Of a stretch of DNA of 64,000 bases, positions 49,901-58,457 are shown piece by piece. This stretch comes from Liquorilactobacillus ghanensis DSM 18630 (lineage in GTDB: Bacteria > Bacillota > Bacilli > Lactobacillales > Lactobacillaceae). The notes beneath the pieces were generated by a model, which saw only the letters and a list, made by a program, of their open reading frames with translations, ran no database searches and was not told where the DNA came from. Position 1 is the stretch's first letter. Each line of letters opens with the position of its first letter. Made by a program: the position numbers and the translations under genes. Location: assembly GCF_001435235.1 (NCBI RefSeq), contig NZ_AZGB01000018.1, positions 271,704 through 335,703 of the forward strand, read 5' to 3'.

Positions 49901-51436
49901 ATTCATGATTTGAAACAGGTTAATCCATTTGCGAAAATTACAGTCAAACTAGTTTCAAGTACCGGTGTTGGGACGATTGCGACCGGAGTAGTTAAATCCG
50001 GGGCAGATAAGGTTATCATCAGTGGTTATGACGGCGGTACTGGAGCGGCACCACGGAATTCGGTGCGTGATGCCGGACTTCCATGGGAGATGGGATTAGC
50101 AGAAGCTCATCAAACTTTAGCATTAAATAATTTGCGGCAGCGGACCACTTTGGAAACTGATGGTAAGTTGATGACGGGTCGTGATATTGCAATTGCGATT
50201 ATGTTGGGGGCTGAAGAATTCAGTTTTGCTTCATTGGTATTAGTTGCTATTGGCTGTATTATGATGCGAGTCTGCAGCAAAAATACTTGCCCAACAGGAA
50301 TTGCAACCCAAAATCCGGGATTGCGAAAATTCTTTGTCGGCAAACCGGAACATGTTAAAAACTGCATGCGTTTTTTGGCTGAAGATCTGCGAGAAGAAAT
50401 GGCCAAGCTTGGCTACCGAACAATCGATGAATTAGTTGGTCATACTGAAAACCTGCAGCCGCGTTTCATTGCGAAAGGCAAAGCAAAATCGCTTGATTTC
50501 TCAAGAATTTTAGGAACTTCAATTGGGATTCAGCGGAAAACCACCGATCCATTTGCACCGACTGATCAATGGCCGGAGTTAAATGCATTTGCGCAAACAG
50601 CCATTACTGGGCGGCGGCAAATCGTTATCAAAAGTCCAATCAATAATCGAATGCGGACAGTGGGAGCACGTATGAGCGGTTGGATCGCTCAGCGATTTGG
50701 CAATACTGGATTACCAGCTGGCAGATTGAAATATCAATATACCGGAGTTGCCGGCCAAAGTTTTGGAGCGTTTGCGGCACAAGGCTTGGAGTTAGAATTA
50801 ATTGGCGAGGCTAATGATTACGTTGGTAAAGGACTCAGTGGTGGTCGATTAATCGTTCGCGCTCCAGAAGATGCTAAGCAGCTATACAGCAATGCACCAA
50901 TTGTCGGCAATGTTGCGTGTTTTGGAGCAACTGGTGGTGAAGCATACTTTAATGGTCGAGCAGGCGAACGTTTCTGTGTCCGTAATTCTGGAGCTAAGGT
51001 AGTGGTTGAAGGAATTGGTGATCATGGCTGTGAATATATGACCAATGGAGTTGCTGTAATCTTAGGCTCGACTGGACGCAATTTTGGAGCCGGGATGTCT
51101 GGCGGATTAGCTTATGTTTATGATCCAGCAGATAATTTTTCACAGCAGTGTAACTTTGAGATGATTGAGTTATTCAAGTTAGAGCAAGCGACTGATGAAC
51201 AGCAGCTATTAAATTTGATTAAGCAGCATTATAAATACACCGGTTCATTGAAAGCCAAGTATTTATTAGCTAATTGGCAGACGGAACGGCAGCATTTTGT
51301 TAAAGTTTATCCAAAAGAGTATCGGCAAATTAATGAAATTATGGCACAATATGCCGACCAAAATTTGTCAGCTGCACAGCTGCAGCAAAAAGCATTTGAT
51401 GTTGTTGTCGGAGCTCAACCAACACTCATGAAGTAA
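46967..51436 (+). CDS. gltB: Glutamate synthase (NADPH), large subunit
   Basis: I start at the ATG at 46967 (GGTGGAGGAAT in front), giving 1489 residues. Cys18 in HDACGMGF is the N-terminal nucleophile after removal of a 17-residue propeptide. The glutaminase domain (HSRFSTNTFPSWERAQPF, GEINTLKRTENWM), central domain, FMN-binding synthase domain (ISGYDGGTGAAPRNS), Fe-S cysteines (CIMMRVCSKNTCPTGIATQ) and C-terminal beta-helix (GLSGGRLIVRAP) are all present. It makes two glutamates from glutamine and 2-oxoglutarate. gltD follows after 14 bases. Confidence 0.97.
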   Translation: MKTKMQTMYSPSFEHDACGMGFITQIDGKASHELVERALVMLRRMNHRGGTGAEPDTGDGAGILLSLPDPFFREYAQQNDFELPAAGDYAVGMLFLPQGKNEKQAMLQSVTAEITGAGFRVLAVRDVPYVYESCGPTAQRAMPGFAQVIIRKPADVAAGRPFEDLLYQLRRHLEKTFSAEEFAIVSLSSRTLCYKGMLHAYQVGEFYPDLHQPTMSASIALIHSRFSTNTFPSWERAQPFRFLAHNGEINTLKRTENWMASHNIEIYNEDDSDSAKLENCMEYLYRHGRSIPQILLMMLPEAWGQGTHLSSQQRAFDEYNASFIAPWDGPAALCFTDGVQVGAALDRNGLRPSRYQLVKGNFLIVASESGVYDAAPADILDKGILGPADMILVDTKRGRFYRTAEIKEHFANQHPYEKWLKDEQLTLADLPEADVDENLSDNALKTLWRRHGYTEDIIQDALIPMAKNGEEPVISMGYDSPLSVLSQQPQSLFTYFKQQFAQVTNPPIDAIREKLVIGKEMFLGADGDITADAEKNAKKIKLESPLLTSAAYEKLRHLNDKFGFKAAEISLCYEHVLRTNRLEQALDDMFKAAENQIDQGANLIILTDRGATRDQLIIPVLLAVAGLNNYLVRKSKRELASIIVDTGEACEIHHFATLLGYGASAIHPYGAYATLSAYGLADHLENYRQAAEKGIIKIMSRMGISTIVGYQGAQLFEAIGLSQAVVDEYFTGTESRIGGLTLDQIEAEYLTRYQRAFGMKAVEPLPSGGSFKYRRDGEHHLYNPLTMYKFQQAVRSGDYQLYQEYVKEMRQEEEQTPTTLRALWRIKKTHSTVPLSEVEPVSQIVKRFKSGAMSFGSLSQEAHECIAQAMNELGAKSNSGEGGENRRRFKVQADGRNLNSKIKQVASARFGVNTEYLMSAEELQIKMAQGAKPGEGGQLPGNKNFPWVAEIRGSVPGVRLISPPPHHDIYSIEDLKQLIHDLKQVNPFAKITVKLVSSTGVGTIATGVVKSGADKVIISGYDGGTGAAPRNSVRDAGLPWEMGLAEAHQTLALNNLRQRTTLETDGKLMTGRDIAIAIMLGAEEFSFASLVLVAIGCIMMRVCSKNTCPTGIATQNPGLRKFFVGKPEHVKNCMRFLAEDLREEMAKLGYRTIDELVGHTENLQPRFIAKGKAKSLDFSRILGTSIGIQRKTTDPFAPTDQWPELNAFAQTAITGRRQIVIKSPINNRMRTVGARMSGWIAQRFGNTGLPAGRLKYQYTGVAGQSFGAFAAQGLELELIGEANDYVGKGLSGGRLIVRAPEDAKQLYSNAPIVGNVACFGATGGEAYFNGRAGERFCVRNSGAKVVVEGIGDHGCEYMTNGVAVILGSTGRNFGAGMSGGLAYVYDPADNFSQQCNFEMIELFKLEQATDEQQLLNLIKQHYKYTGSLKAKYLLANWQTERQHFVKVYPKEYRQINEIMAQYADQNLSAAQLQQKAFDVVVGAQPTLMK

Positions 51437-51450
51437 AGGAGGAAATCATT

Positions 51451-52875
51451 ATGGCTGATCCATTTGGATTTATGAAATATCCGCGAGAAACCAACCCTTA
51501 CCGTGATGTGAAAGAACGCATCAAAGACTTTGCTGAAATGCAGCTGCCGCTGAGCGATGAAGAACGGCGTAAACAAGCCGCTCGCTGTATGAATTGTGGG
51601 GTTCCACATTGCCATGCCGGCTTTTTCTATGCTGGTGGCAAGGCCGTCAGCGGCTGTCCGAATGACAATTTAATTCCTGAGTGGAATGATCTGGTCTATC
51701 GTCAGGAAGATAAAAGGGCTTTTGAACGATTAACTAAAACTAACCCTTTACCGGAATTTACCGGTCGGGTTTGTCCTGCACCATGTGAAGTGGCTTGTAA
51801 TGAGGCTTTGAATGGACAGGGAATTACGATTAAAGATAACGAACGTTTTATCATTGAACAGGGTTTTAAATTTGACTGGGTAATTGACAGTGGCATGCCA
51901 CAGCATCGAAATGGTATAAAAATTGCCGTAATTGGCAGTGGACCGGCTGGTTTATCAGCTGCTTGGCAATTAAATAAATTTGGTTTTGATGTTACTGTTT
52001 ATGAACGGGATGATCGTCCTGGTGGGTTAACGATGTATGGTATTCCTAATATGAAATTGCCAAAAGAAATTGTTTCCCGGCGGATTGCAGCAATGGAAGC
52101 TGTCGGAATCAAATTTATTGTCAATACCGAAGTTGGCGTAGATATTACAGCCGCTGAACTTAAAGCTCAGTATCAACGGATTATTTTAACTGTTGGGGCT
52201 CGGTCCGCTAGAGATTTAGCAGTTCCCGGCCGTGAATTAAAAGGGGTCATGCAAGCTGTTGATTTTCTAACACAAGCGACCAAAGAAGTTTTACAAAATG
52301 GAACGAAAGCAACTAAATTGCTGGCTGGGAAAAAAGTAGTAGTAATCGGTGGCGGAGATACTGGTAATGATTGTATCGCCACAGCAGTTCGTCAGGGAGC
52401 TGCGGAGATTCATCAGCTGGAAATTACTCGACAGCCACCTAAACAGCGCTTAGCCAGCAATCCTTGGCCACAGTGGCCGATGGTTGCTAAAACGGGTTAT
52501 GGCCAGCAAGAGGCGCAAACCTTGTTTGGTGATAAGTTGACTGCCTATGAAACAACTGCAGTTGGTTTTAGCGGTAAGGATGGTCGGGTAACACAAATGA
52601 CCACTAGTAAAGCACGCTTGTTTAAGCCAGTTGCTGGAACAGAACAAGATCAGCCGGTTGATTTGGTATTGTTGGCTATGGGCTTTACCGGACCACAAAA
52701 GAGTGTTATGGATGCCTTTGGAATTACTCAGATTAATGACGATTACTCAACTAACGAGGAAAGTGTTTTTGTAGCTGGGGATGCTCGCCGTGGTCCAAGT
52801 TTGGTTATCTGGGGAATCCATGAAGGCCGGATGGTAGCAGATCAGGTAGCTCATTCTTGTGAAGTTCGGTTATAA
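51451..52875 (+). CDS. gltD: Glutamate synthase (NADPH), small subunit
   Basis: The 474-residue flavoprotein has N-terminal Fe-S cysteines (CMNCGVPHCHAG, CPAPCEVACN), an FAD-binding fold (IGSGPAGLSAAWQL), the GGLTMYGIPNMKLPK segment and an NADPH-binding fold (VVIGGGDTGNDCIATAVRQG). It passes electrons from NADPH to GltB. The pair indicates ammonia assimilation through GS-GOGAT, not common in lactobacilli. Confidence 0.97.
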   Translation: MADPFGFMKYPRETNPYRDVKERIKDFAEMQLPLSDEERRKQAARCMNCGVPHCHAGFFYAGGKAVSGCPNDNLIPEWNDLVYRQEDKRAFERLTKTNPLPEFTGRVCPAPCEVACNEALNGQGITIKDNERFIIEQGFKFDWVIDSGMPQHRNGIKIAVIGSGPAGLSAAWQLNKFGFDVTVYERDDRPGGLTMYGIPNMKLPKEIVSRRIAAMEAVGIKFIVNTEVGVDITAAELKAQYQRIILTVGARSARDLAVPGRELKGVMQAVDFLTQATKEVLQNGTKATKLLAGKKVVVIGGGDTGNDCIATAVRQGAAEIHQLEITRQPPKQRLASNPWPQWPMVAKTGYGQQEAQTLFGDKLTAYETTAVGFSGKDGRVTQMTTSKARLFKPVAGTEQDQPVDLVLLAMGFTGPQKSVMDAFGITQINDDYSTNEESVFVAGDARRGPSLVIWGIHEGRMVADQVAHSCEVRL

Positions 52876-52990
52876 GAACGGATTGATATGACTGACATTT
52901 ATAAATAAGTAAACTTCTTAATTACAATAACCATCGATGTAACTTGTAATAAACTTGGTTATCGGTTTTTAAAATTAAACAGCTTTCTGG

Positions 52991-53035
52991 ACGGTAAGTT
53001 CTTAGTATTTTACTAGGGGCTTACCGTTTAATTTT
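52991..53035 (+). terminator. Terminator of gltBD
   Basis: ACGGTAAG pairs with CTTACCGT around a roughly 20-base loop, followed by TTAATTTT on the plus strand. Confidence 0.65.
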
Positions 53036-53147
53036 GCTTGATAATTTTAAGTAAGGAAGAAGTTGGTTATAACTATATTTTTATTACTGCTGATGTGTCA
53101 TTGTGTGTTGTTTATCAAAAAAGAGCCAACAAGTTCTAAATAAAAAA

Positions 53148-53174
53148 TGAACTCCGACAATTAAGTTGGAGCCC
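53148..53174 (-). terminator. Terminator of the TetR gene
   Basis: CTCCAAC pairs with GTCGGAG on the minus strand, followed by TTCATTTTTTATTT. It lies about 70 bases after the stop at 53242. Confidence 0.7.
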
Positions 53175-53241
53175 ATGAATGATGCAAAGCGACTAAGTTC
53201 ATTAATAGAACGGTACAATGAACATATCGTTATCAGCGACT

Positions 53242-53820
53242 TTAATTTTTTGATTTTTGATCCATTTCTTGGAATGCAGCTAAGTTTTGCTGGATGAATT
53301 TGTCAAAACTTTCCTCTGGTGGAATTGTTTCATCAGTAAACCAGCCAGTTCCAATATTAATAATATCTCCAATAATTAAATCACGGAGACAACGGCTGAC
53401 CATAATTCGAACAGATTCATTTTGAAAGGTGCTTTCTAGTAATTTATAGAGTAGGTTTCGCAGTTGTTTAAATGCATCATTTGCAGCGGGATAATCTGTC
53501 GGTCGTGTGGACAATAAGATAAATTGACTTAGTTTGCTATGCTGCAAGGCAATATGCCTAAGTTCTTTTGAAAAGTTAATGATAGCCTCTATTCCAGATT
53601 GTCCAAATAATTGATCTTGTATTTGTTTTTTTATGGTTTGAATTCCCCAGGCTACAATTGCATATTTCAATTCATTTATGTTCTCAAAATAAGTATACAA
53701 AGACTGTGAACGAATTCCTATTTTTTTGGCGATAGTCGTAAAAGTAAGTTTTTCGTCTTTTTCAATTATTTCAATACTGGTTTTTATGATGATTTCTTTG
53801 GTTAATATCTGATGTTTCAT
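53242..53820 (-). CDS. TetR-family regulator, divergent from a TauE/SafE permease
   Basis: The 192-residue protein has a TetR helix-turn-helix (LTFTTIAKKIGIRSQSLYTYFENINEL) and a C-terminal ligand domain of the TetR_C type (IINIGTGWFTDETIPPEESFDKFI). It is transcribed away from the permease gene at 53934, with an inverted repeat between them, so it probably represses that gene and itself. Confidence 0.87.
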   Translation of the reverse strand: MKHQILTKEIIIKTSIEIIEKDEKLTFTTIAKKIGIRSQSLYTYFENINELKYAIVAWGIQTIKKQIQDQLFGQSGIEAIINFSKELRHIALQHSKLSQFILLSTRPTDYPAANDAFKQLRNLLYKLLESTFQNESVRIMVSRCLRDLIIGDIINIGTGWFTDETIPPEESFDKFIQQNLAAFQEMDQKSKN

Positions 53821-53849
53821 AATTTATCTCCATTTTTTGTGTTTTATTA

Positions 53850-53882
53850 TTACACTATGAAGTTTATAATTACATTGTGTAG
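53850..53882. promoter_or_regulatory. Candidate TetR operator in the divergent promoter region
   Basis: TTACACTATGAAGTT (53850-53864) and AATTACATTGTGTAG (53868-53882) form an imperfect inverted repeat (11 of 15 positions) centred between the two divergent genes. Confidence 0.5.
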
Positions 53883-53933
53883 TTATGAATTTCATTGTTT
53901 CTAATACTTATTATACAGAGAAAGGTTGATTTT

Positions 53934-54692
53934 ATGAATATTATTTGGCTTGGAATCATTGGTTTAATTATTGGTACCTTTGTAATTTTATTTGGCGGTG
54001 GTGGTGCGGCAATTTATTTGGGAATTTTAACCGGAGTGTTTGGTTTGAAAGCATCATCAGCAGCTTCTACATCATTGGTTACCGTTTTGCCTTGTCTTTT
54101 TATGGGAGCCTGGAGTTATTATCGACAAGGACAGATAGATTTTAAAATTGGAAATCAGATGTTATTGACGGCAATTCCGGCGGTCATTATTGGGTCGTTA
54201 TGTTCAAGCTATATTCCTGATTGGATATATAAATGGATTATAGGAATCATATTGATCGTTCTGGGGATTAATATGCTTGTTCAATATATTCGTTCATTAC
54301 ATTCGACCGATAAACATCCTAGCGCGACAAAGCATTCTCGGTTGAAAGCGGGACTTTATGGAATTTTAGGCGGTTTGATGGTTGGTGTCGCTGGTATGAG
54401 TGGCGGTGCGGTTATTATTGCGGGCCTTTTCTTATTGGGTTTAAAAGCTTTTAATGCAACTGCGACCTCAACGTATGTCCTGGTTTTCATGTCTACGGTG
54501 GGGGCCTTGTTTCATATTGCTGGTGGTCAAGTTGATTGGCAAGCAGGATTACCGTTAATGATCGGTGCTTTAATTGGCGCGATGATTGCACCACGTCTAG
54601 CCATTGTTCTAGCAAAAACAAAGATTACAGATTATTTAAAACCAGCTATTGGTGTTTTCCTGGCTATTTTAGGAGTTAAATCCTTAATTTAA
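53934..54692 (+). CDS. TauE/SafE-family sulfite/anion exporter permease
   Basis: From the ATG at 53934 (AAAGGTTGAT in front) the 252-residue protein has about seven to eight hydrophobic helices and the duplicated family motif (FGGGGAAIYLGILTGVFGLKA and GVAGMSGGAVIIAGLFLLGLKA). The family moves sulfite, sulfoacetate and related organic anions. Which anion is unknown; control by the adjacent TetR protein suggests an inducible export function. Confidence 0.85.
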   Translation: MNIIWLGIIGLIIGTFVILFGGGGAAIYLGILTGVFGLKASSAASTSLVTVLPCLFMGAWSYYRQGQIDFKIGNQMLLTAIPAVIIGSLCSSYIPDWIYKWIIGIILIVLGINMLVQYIRSLHSTDKHPSATKHSRLKAGLYGILGGLMVGVAGMSGGAVIIAGLFLLGLKAFNATATSTYVLVFMSTVGALFHIAGGQVDWQAGLPLMIGALIGAMIAPRLAIVLAKTKITDYLKPAIGVFLAILGVKSLI

Positions 54693-54720
54693 AAATAAAT
54701 TTCGGCTTTTGAATGTTTTT

Positions 54721-54754
54721 GAGCTGCAATTTCTAAAGCTGCAGCTCTTTTTTT
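54721..54754 (+). terminator. Terminator of the TauE/SafE gene
   Basis: GAGCTGCA pairs with TGCAGCTC around an 11-base loop, followed by seven T. Confidence 0.9.
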
Positions 54755-54834
54755 GTTAAATGGTTCACACAAATGATAGTATATAGCTATAAAATTCGTT
54801 GGATATGAATTCAAATAAAAAAGAGGCCAAAAAA

Positions 54835-55656
54835 ATGAATTTATCTGCTTTAACTGAACTAAATAATACCAAGATCGGCATAGTAGGCTGTGGTCATTTA
54901 GGCCAAGCGATTGCAACGTCATTGCTCATGCATGGGTTCAATAAAAATAATATTTATGTTTCTTATCATGGTAATCCGGCCACGTACAAGCAGCTTGTAA
55001 AAAAGGGACTAGCTAATTGTATTTTAGATAATAAACGATTATTTAGTGAAGCAGATTTTGTTTTTATTACGGTACGTCCCCAAGATGTGATTGATTTAAG
55101 TAAACTGACTGTGCCAAAGAAATTGAAGATTATTTCTTGTGTGGCAGGCTTGTCAACTGGAACTTTAAAAAAGATATTCAACAGAACTATTATGCGGATG
55201 ATGGTCAGCGGACCAGACACTATCGTGAAGGGAAAAGGAATTGCTATGCTGTACCCTAATGATCATTTGGCTGAGCAAATATTAACAGGGATGATAGGTT
55301 TGAGACTTTTTAAGGTAACACATGAAAGTGACTTAAATGCATTCACAGCAGGTGTTTGTTTGCCAGGACTGCTGCTAACATATACTGATGAAAAAGAAAT
55401 ACAGTATGCAATTACCAAATTGACGCAACAGTATCCTTGGTTTCGAGATGTCTATTTATGGTCGAAAACAGTTTTGCCAGTGTTTTCTTCTGCATCCGAA
55501 AAGCAAGAGTATCTTTTAAAGATGGCAACAAAAGGTGGGGTCACTGAGGCAATTGTTAACAGCTTACAAGCAGGAGCACCCCTTTTTACAGCGTTAAATA
55601 AAGGAATAACACGAAGTCAGCAGATTGCTGAAGAAATTGCTGAATCTCTGAGATAA
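54835..55656 (+). CDS. ProC-like NAD(P)-binding oxidoreductase (divergent)
   Basis: From the ATG at 54835 (AAAGAGG upstream) the 273-residue protein has an N-terminal Rossmann fold (IGIVGCGHLGQAIATSLL), FVFITVRPQDV and ISCVAGLSTGTLKK, as in pyrroline-5-carboxylate reductases, and a helical C-terminus with KGGVTEAIVNSL. The canonical VRxMPNTP segment is replaced by MRMMVSGPDTIVKG, and the PGGTT loop reads KGGVT. Proline synthesis is therefore uncertain; a related imine or ketone reductase is possible. Confidence 0.75.
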   Translation: MNLSALTELNNTKIGIVGCGHLGQAIATSLLMHGFNKNNIYVSYHGNPATYKQLVKKGLANCILDNKRLFSEADFVFITVRPQDVIDLSKLTVPKKLKIISCVAGLSTGTLKKIFNRTIMRMMVSGPDTIVKGKGIAMLYPNDHLAEQILTGMIGLRLFKVTHESDLNAFTAGVCLPGLLLTYTDEKEIQYAITKLTQQYPWFRDVYLWSKTVLPVFSSASEKQEYLLKMATKGGVTEAIVNSLQAGAPLFTALNKGITRSQQIAEEIAESLR

Positions 55657-55683
55657 GTGCTATCAATTTTCTGAAATTAACAA

Positions 55684-55726
55684 AAACCCCTAAGAATTAG
55701 ATTGAAAATCTAACTTTAGGAGTTAA
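55684..55726. terminator. Hairpin between convergent proC-like gene and uppP
   Basis: AACCCCTAA with TTAGATT inside pairs with AATCTAA and TTAGGAGTT. It can serve both transcription directions, with A-rich and T-rich flanks. Confidence 0.65.
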
Positions 55727-55757
55727 TAGAGTTATTAAATGTTTAGTTTAAGTTTGG

Positions 55758-56585
55758 TTAATGTACCAGCGTAAAATAGCCAATTACAATAATTCCTAAG
55801 ATAATACGATACCAGCCGAATACTTTAAAGTCGTTTTTCTTAATGTAATTCAGTAAGAAACGAATTGCTATGTAAGCCACAACAAATGAAACAACCACAC
55901 CGACTAATAAAACAACGCCGGGTAAACCAGCTAAACTACCACCGTGCATAAAGTACTTAAGCAGTTTTAAAATCGAGGCTCCAAACATGGTGGGAATTGC
56001 TAAGAAGAATGAAAATTCTGTGGCAACATACCGTGAAGTTCCAATTGTGATCGCACCTAAAATGGTTGAGCCTGAACGAGAAGTTCCTGGAACTAATGAA
56101 AGGACTTGGCAAATCCCGATCGCAATGGCTGTTGAATAAGGCAAAGTATTCAAATCAGCGTAGTGAGGAGCAGTATTCTTATTATGATTTTCAATGATGA
56201 TAAATAAAACACCATAAATAATCAATGCCGCTGAAACTACTTGCCAATTCATTAAATGTTCATCCATCCAATCATTGAGCGGTAAACCGACAATTACGGA
56301 TGGAATAACAGCAATGATAACTTTTTTCCAAAGAGTCCAAGTGTTCTTTTTTTCCAAACGGCTTTTTTTCGGAGACCACGGATTCAACTTGTGGAAGTAG
56401 ATGATAACAACAGCCATGATTGCACCTAGCTGGATAACAACATTAAACATATCGATAAATTGTTTTGATTGCTGCAGTTTAATGAATTCATCAACCAAAA
56501 CCAGATGCCCAGTTGAACTAATTGGCAAAAATTCAGTAATTCCTTCAACAATTCCCAGAATAATTGCTTTGATAATATCAAACAT
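55758..56585 (-). CDS. uppP: Undecaprenyl-diphosphatase UppP (BacA)
   Basis: The 275-residue membrane enzyme has the two family motifs ([21 protein letters not shown] and [16 protein letters not shown]) and about eight helices. It recycles the lipid carrier for peptidoglycan synthesis, and overproduction gives bacitracin tolerance. It is a single gene. Confidence 0.96.
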   Translation of the reverse strand: MFDIIKAIILGIVEGITEFLPISSTGHLVLVDEFIKLQQSKQFIDMFNVVIQLGAIMAVVIIYFHKLNPWSPKKSRLEKKNTWTLWKKVIIAVIPSVIVGLPLNDWMDEHLMNWQVVSAALIIYGVLFIIIENHNKNTAPHYADLNTLPYSTAIAIGICQVLSLVPGTSRSGSTILGAITIGTSRYVATEFSFFLAIPTMFGASILKLLKYFMHGGSLAGLPGVVLLVGVVVSFVVAYIAIRFLLNYIKKNDFKVFGWYRIILGIIVIGYFTLVH

Positions 56586-56743
56586 GAAAAATTCTCCTTA
56601 TTCAAAAATCAGTTTTACTGATTAATCATACAGCAATTAAGAGGTTTAAACAATTTTATTAAGTAAAATCAGCTGTTTTAATGAATTCTTTAATTAATTT
56701 TAGTTTATACTCAAAAAAACGACCACCGATTAAACGCAAAAAA

Positions 56744-56775
56744 ACTGAGGACTGAATAAGCATTCGGCCCTCAGC
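56744..56775 (-). terminator. Terminator of the hydratase-family gene
   Basis: CTGAGG...CTGAAT pairs with ATTCGG...CCTCAG, and on the minus strand it is followed by TTTTTTTG. Confidence 0.9.
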
Positions 56776-56788
56776 TGCTTAGTATTAA

Positions 56789-57604
56789 TTAATCAGTAAC
56801 TTCAAAATCAACATTTCCCAAACCATGATCAAACCGGGCTGACCATTTACCAACAGTTAATTTAGGTGGTAAAACAAAAGTTCCAGAAGAAACCATTTGT
56901 CCAGCTTTAAAAACTTTTCCTTGTTCGGCTAATTTGGCAACTAGCCAATGCAAGGATTTTAATGGGTTGCCGAGTACCTCTGAAGAAAGCCCCTCGGTAA
57001 CTTTTTTGTCATTATGGAATAATTGACATTTAACAGTTGCTGCCGCTGCAACATCTTTAAAGACATCATTTGTAGCAAATTCTTTACCATATAGAACTAA
57101 CCCACCAACTGCTGCATCTGACATAACCATGTATTTTGAAAGCTTGGGAAACCAGTTAGAAAAACGTGAGTCGGGAACTTCCATTCCAGCAGCAACGGTA
57201 GTTTTCTTCATTAGATCATCCAATGAATCGTTGGGGTGGAGATCCTCTTTAGCTCTAAATTCAAGCTCAACTTCTACTAATGGTTCCATTAAGGTTTTTA
57301 AGCTGCGTTTAACTGGTGATGCCAGAAAATGACTTTTTACTTGAGCTCCGTAAAGTGGTGAATCAGAAGCAAACATTTTCTGAGTCTGTTCACTGGTTAG
57401 AGAAACTTTATAACCACCGACCGTTTCATTTTTTAATTCAGTTAAGCGTGCTTGGACATTATAAGCAGCTGCATCATCGGTAACAGTCGCTTGCCAATCT
57501 TTTTCAGTTAGCGGCTTTTGGGTAGTATAAGCTTGATACAATGCCTGAGCGAATTTTTCTTCATTAGCAGTTAATTTAGTTGTTGCAGTTTGTGTTTGAG
57601 TCAT
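56789..57604 (-). CDS. 2-keto-4-pentenoate hydratase/FAH-fold family protein
   Basis: The 271-residue protein resembles the hydratase/decarboxylase branch of the FAH fold: GGYKVSLTSEQTQKMF, PLVEVELEFRAKEDL with acidic metal ligands, KYMVMSDAAVGGLVLYG, and GNPLKSLHWLVAKLAEQGKVFKAGQMVSSG near the C-terminus. Members add water to 2-hydroxy-dienoates or decarboxylate oxaloacetate-like acids. Here it is controlled by an Ile-type T-box and preceded by a 38-codon reading frame, so a role in branched-chain keto-acid metabolism is plausible but not shown. Confidence 0.8.
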   Translation of the reverse strand: MTQTQTATTKLTANEEKFAQALYQAYTTQKPLTEKDWQATVTDDAAAYNVQARLTELKNETVGGYKVSLTSEQTQKMFASDSPLYGAQVKSHFLASPVKRSLKTLMEPLVEVELEFRAKEDLHPNDSLDDLMKKTTVAAGMEVPDSRFSNWFPKLSKYMVMSDAAVGGLVLYGKEFATNDVFKDVAAAATVKCQLFHNDKKVTEGLSSEVLGNPLKSLHWLVAKLAEQGKVFKAGQMVSSGTFVLPPKLTVGKWSARFDHGLGNVDFEVTD

Positions 57605-57637
57605 AATTGATTCCTCCGTTTTTTTATGTTTGGCAGT

Positions 57638-57754
57638 TCAGTTGCCCACACGTGAGAGAACTGCACCTGACAGTTGTTTTGGTTGACTAATAATTGACTT
57701 CATAATCTGAATCTGGCTATCATCGGTATTTTTAATCTGACTGGAATCATGCAC
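57638..57754 (-). CDS. Small leader ORF between T-box and hydratase gene, 38 residues
   Basis: A GTG at 57752-57754 follows a very strong ribosome-binding sequence (GAGGTGGGG) and opens 38 codons ending at 57638. The peptide begins MHDSSQIKNTDDSQIQIMK and continues with SIISQPKQLSGAVL. It has five isoleucines. An alternative ATG four bases later, in another frame, gives only 16 residues. It lies after the T-box terminator and 33 bases before the hydratase start. Function is unknown; it may be a real micro-protein, a translation-coupling leader, or the stub of a lost gene. Confidence 0.5.
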   Translation of the reverse strand: MHDSSQIKNTDDSQIQIMKSIISQPKQLSGAVLSRVGN

Positions 57755-57794
57755 GATCCCCCACCTCACTTATAAACGGATTTTAAATTCTAAT

Positions 57795-58100
57795 TAAAAA
57801 AACGCCCTTTAACAACATTTGCTGCTGTTAAAGGGCGTTGTAATAACGCGGTACCACCTTTATTAGACTGGCTATAATCAAACAAGCTAGTCTTATCTTA
57901 GTTAGTCAACTACTATTACTATCAATTGACCACCCCGATAATGAAGGGAAACAGTTAAGCTTAAGAAATTCAGCTCACAGCTCTAAGGTGATGTTCATCT
58001 GATATCTCCTGACTGCTTTTCACTAACCAGCAGCTCCCTGACATTTGATATAGATTACTGTCCTTGTCATTGCTTTTAACCGGAATTTAATTATTTGTTG
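57795..58100 (-). ncRNA. T-box riboswitch, probable isoleucine (AUC) specifier
   Basis: The minus strand has the T-box AAGGTGGTACCGCG (57860-57847), then an intrinsic terminator (AACGCCCTTTAACA...TGTTAAAGGGCGTT and seven T, 57839-57795). Stem I includes ACAGTAATC, GGGAGCTGCTGGTTAGTG and the specifier loop GATGAACATCACC, where AUC lies one base after GAA (57992-57990) and is followed by a purine. The same offset gives UAC in the leader at 16640-16876. Low charged tRNA-Ile would turn on the downstream gene. Confidence 0.88.
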
Positions 58101-58105
58101 TCTGT

Positions 58106-58134
58106 ATATTAATCTATCTATCATTGTTTGTCAA
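58106..58134 (-). promoter_or_regulatory. Sigma-A promoter of the Ile T-box unit
   Basis: TTGACA (58134-58129) and TAATAT (58111-58106) are spaced by 17 bases on the minus strand, just before the T-box leader. Confidence 0.9.
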
Positions 58135-58457
58135 TGATAAAATTAAATTTTTTCAATTAATTGTGATTTTAAGCAGTAATAATACCTGCTGGAAGGCTTG
58201 TGGAAGGGATCAAAAGGACTAAGAAAAATTAAATGGTGGTGTATTAAACTTGTTAAATATAAAACAAAAAAACATTTAATGTGAGTTACCAATTACTGAT
58301 ACAGATGAATTAATCATAAACAATCCACCAAGAGTCATTAGCGTAAAATAATTTTTTCAATAAGTTTGCGCTAGCTATTTACATTGTGCACAATTAATTC
58401 TATAATAGGTGATGGAATTAGAAAAATTCTAAATTACTACAAAGGAAGGGTGCTTTT

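Noticed and set aside
54689..54922. 77-codon minus-strand frame
   Set aside because: It crosses a clear terminator hairpin and the start of the ProC-like gene; it has no initiation signal.
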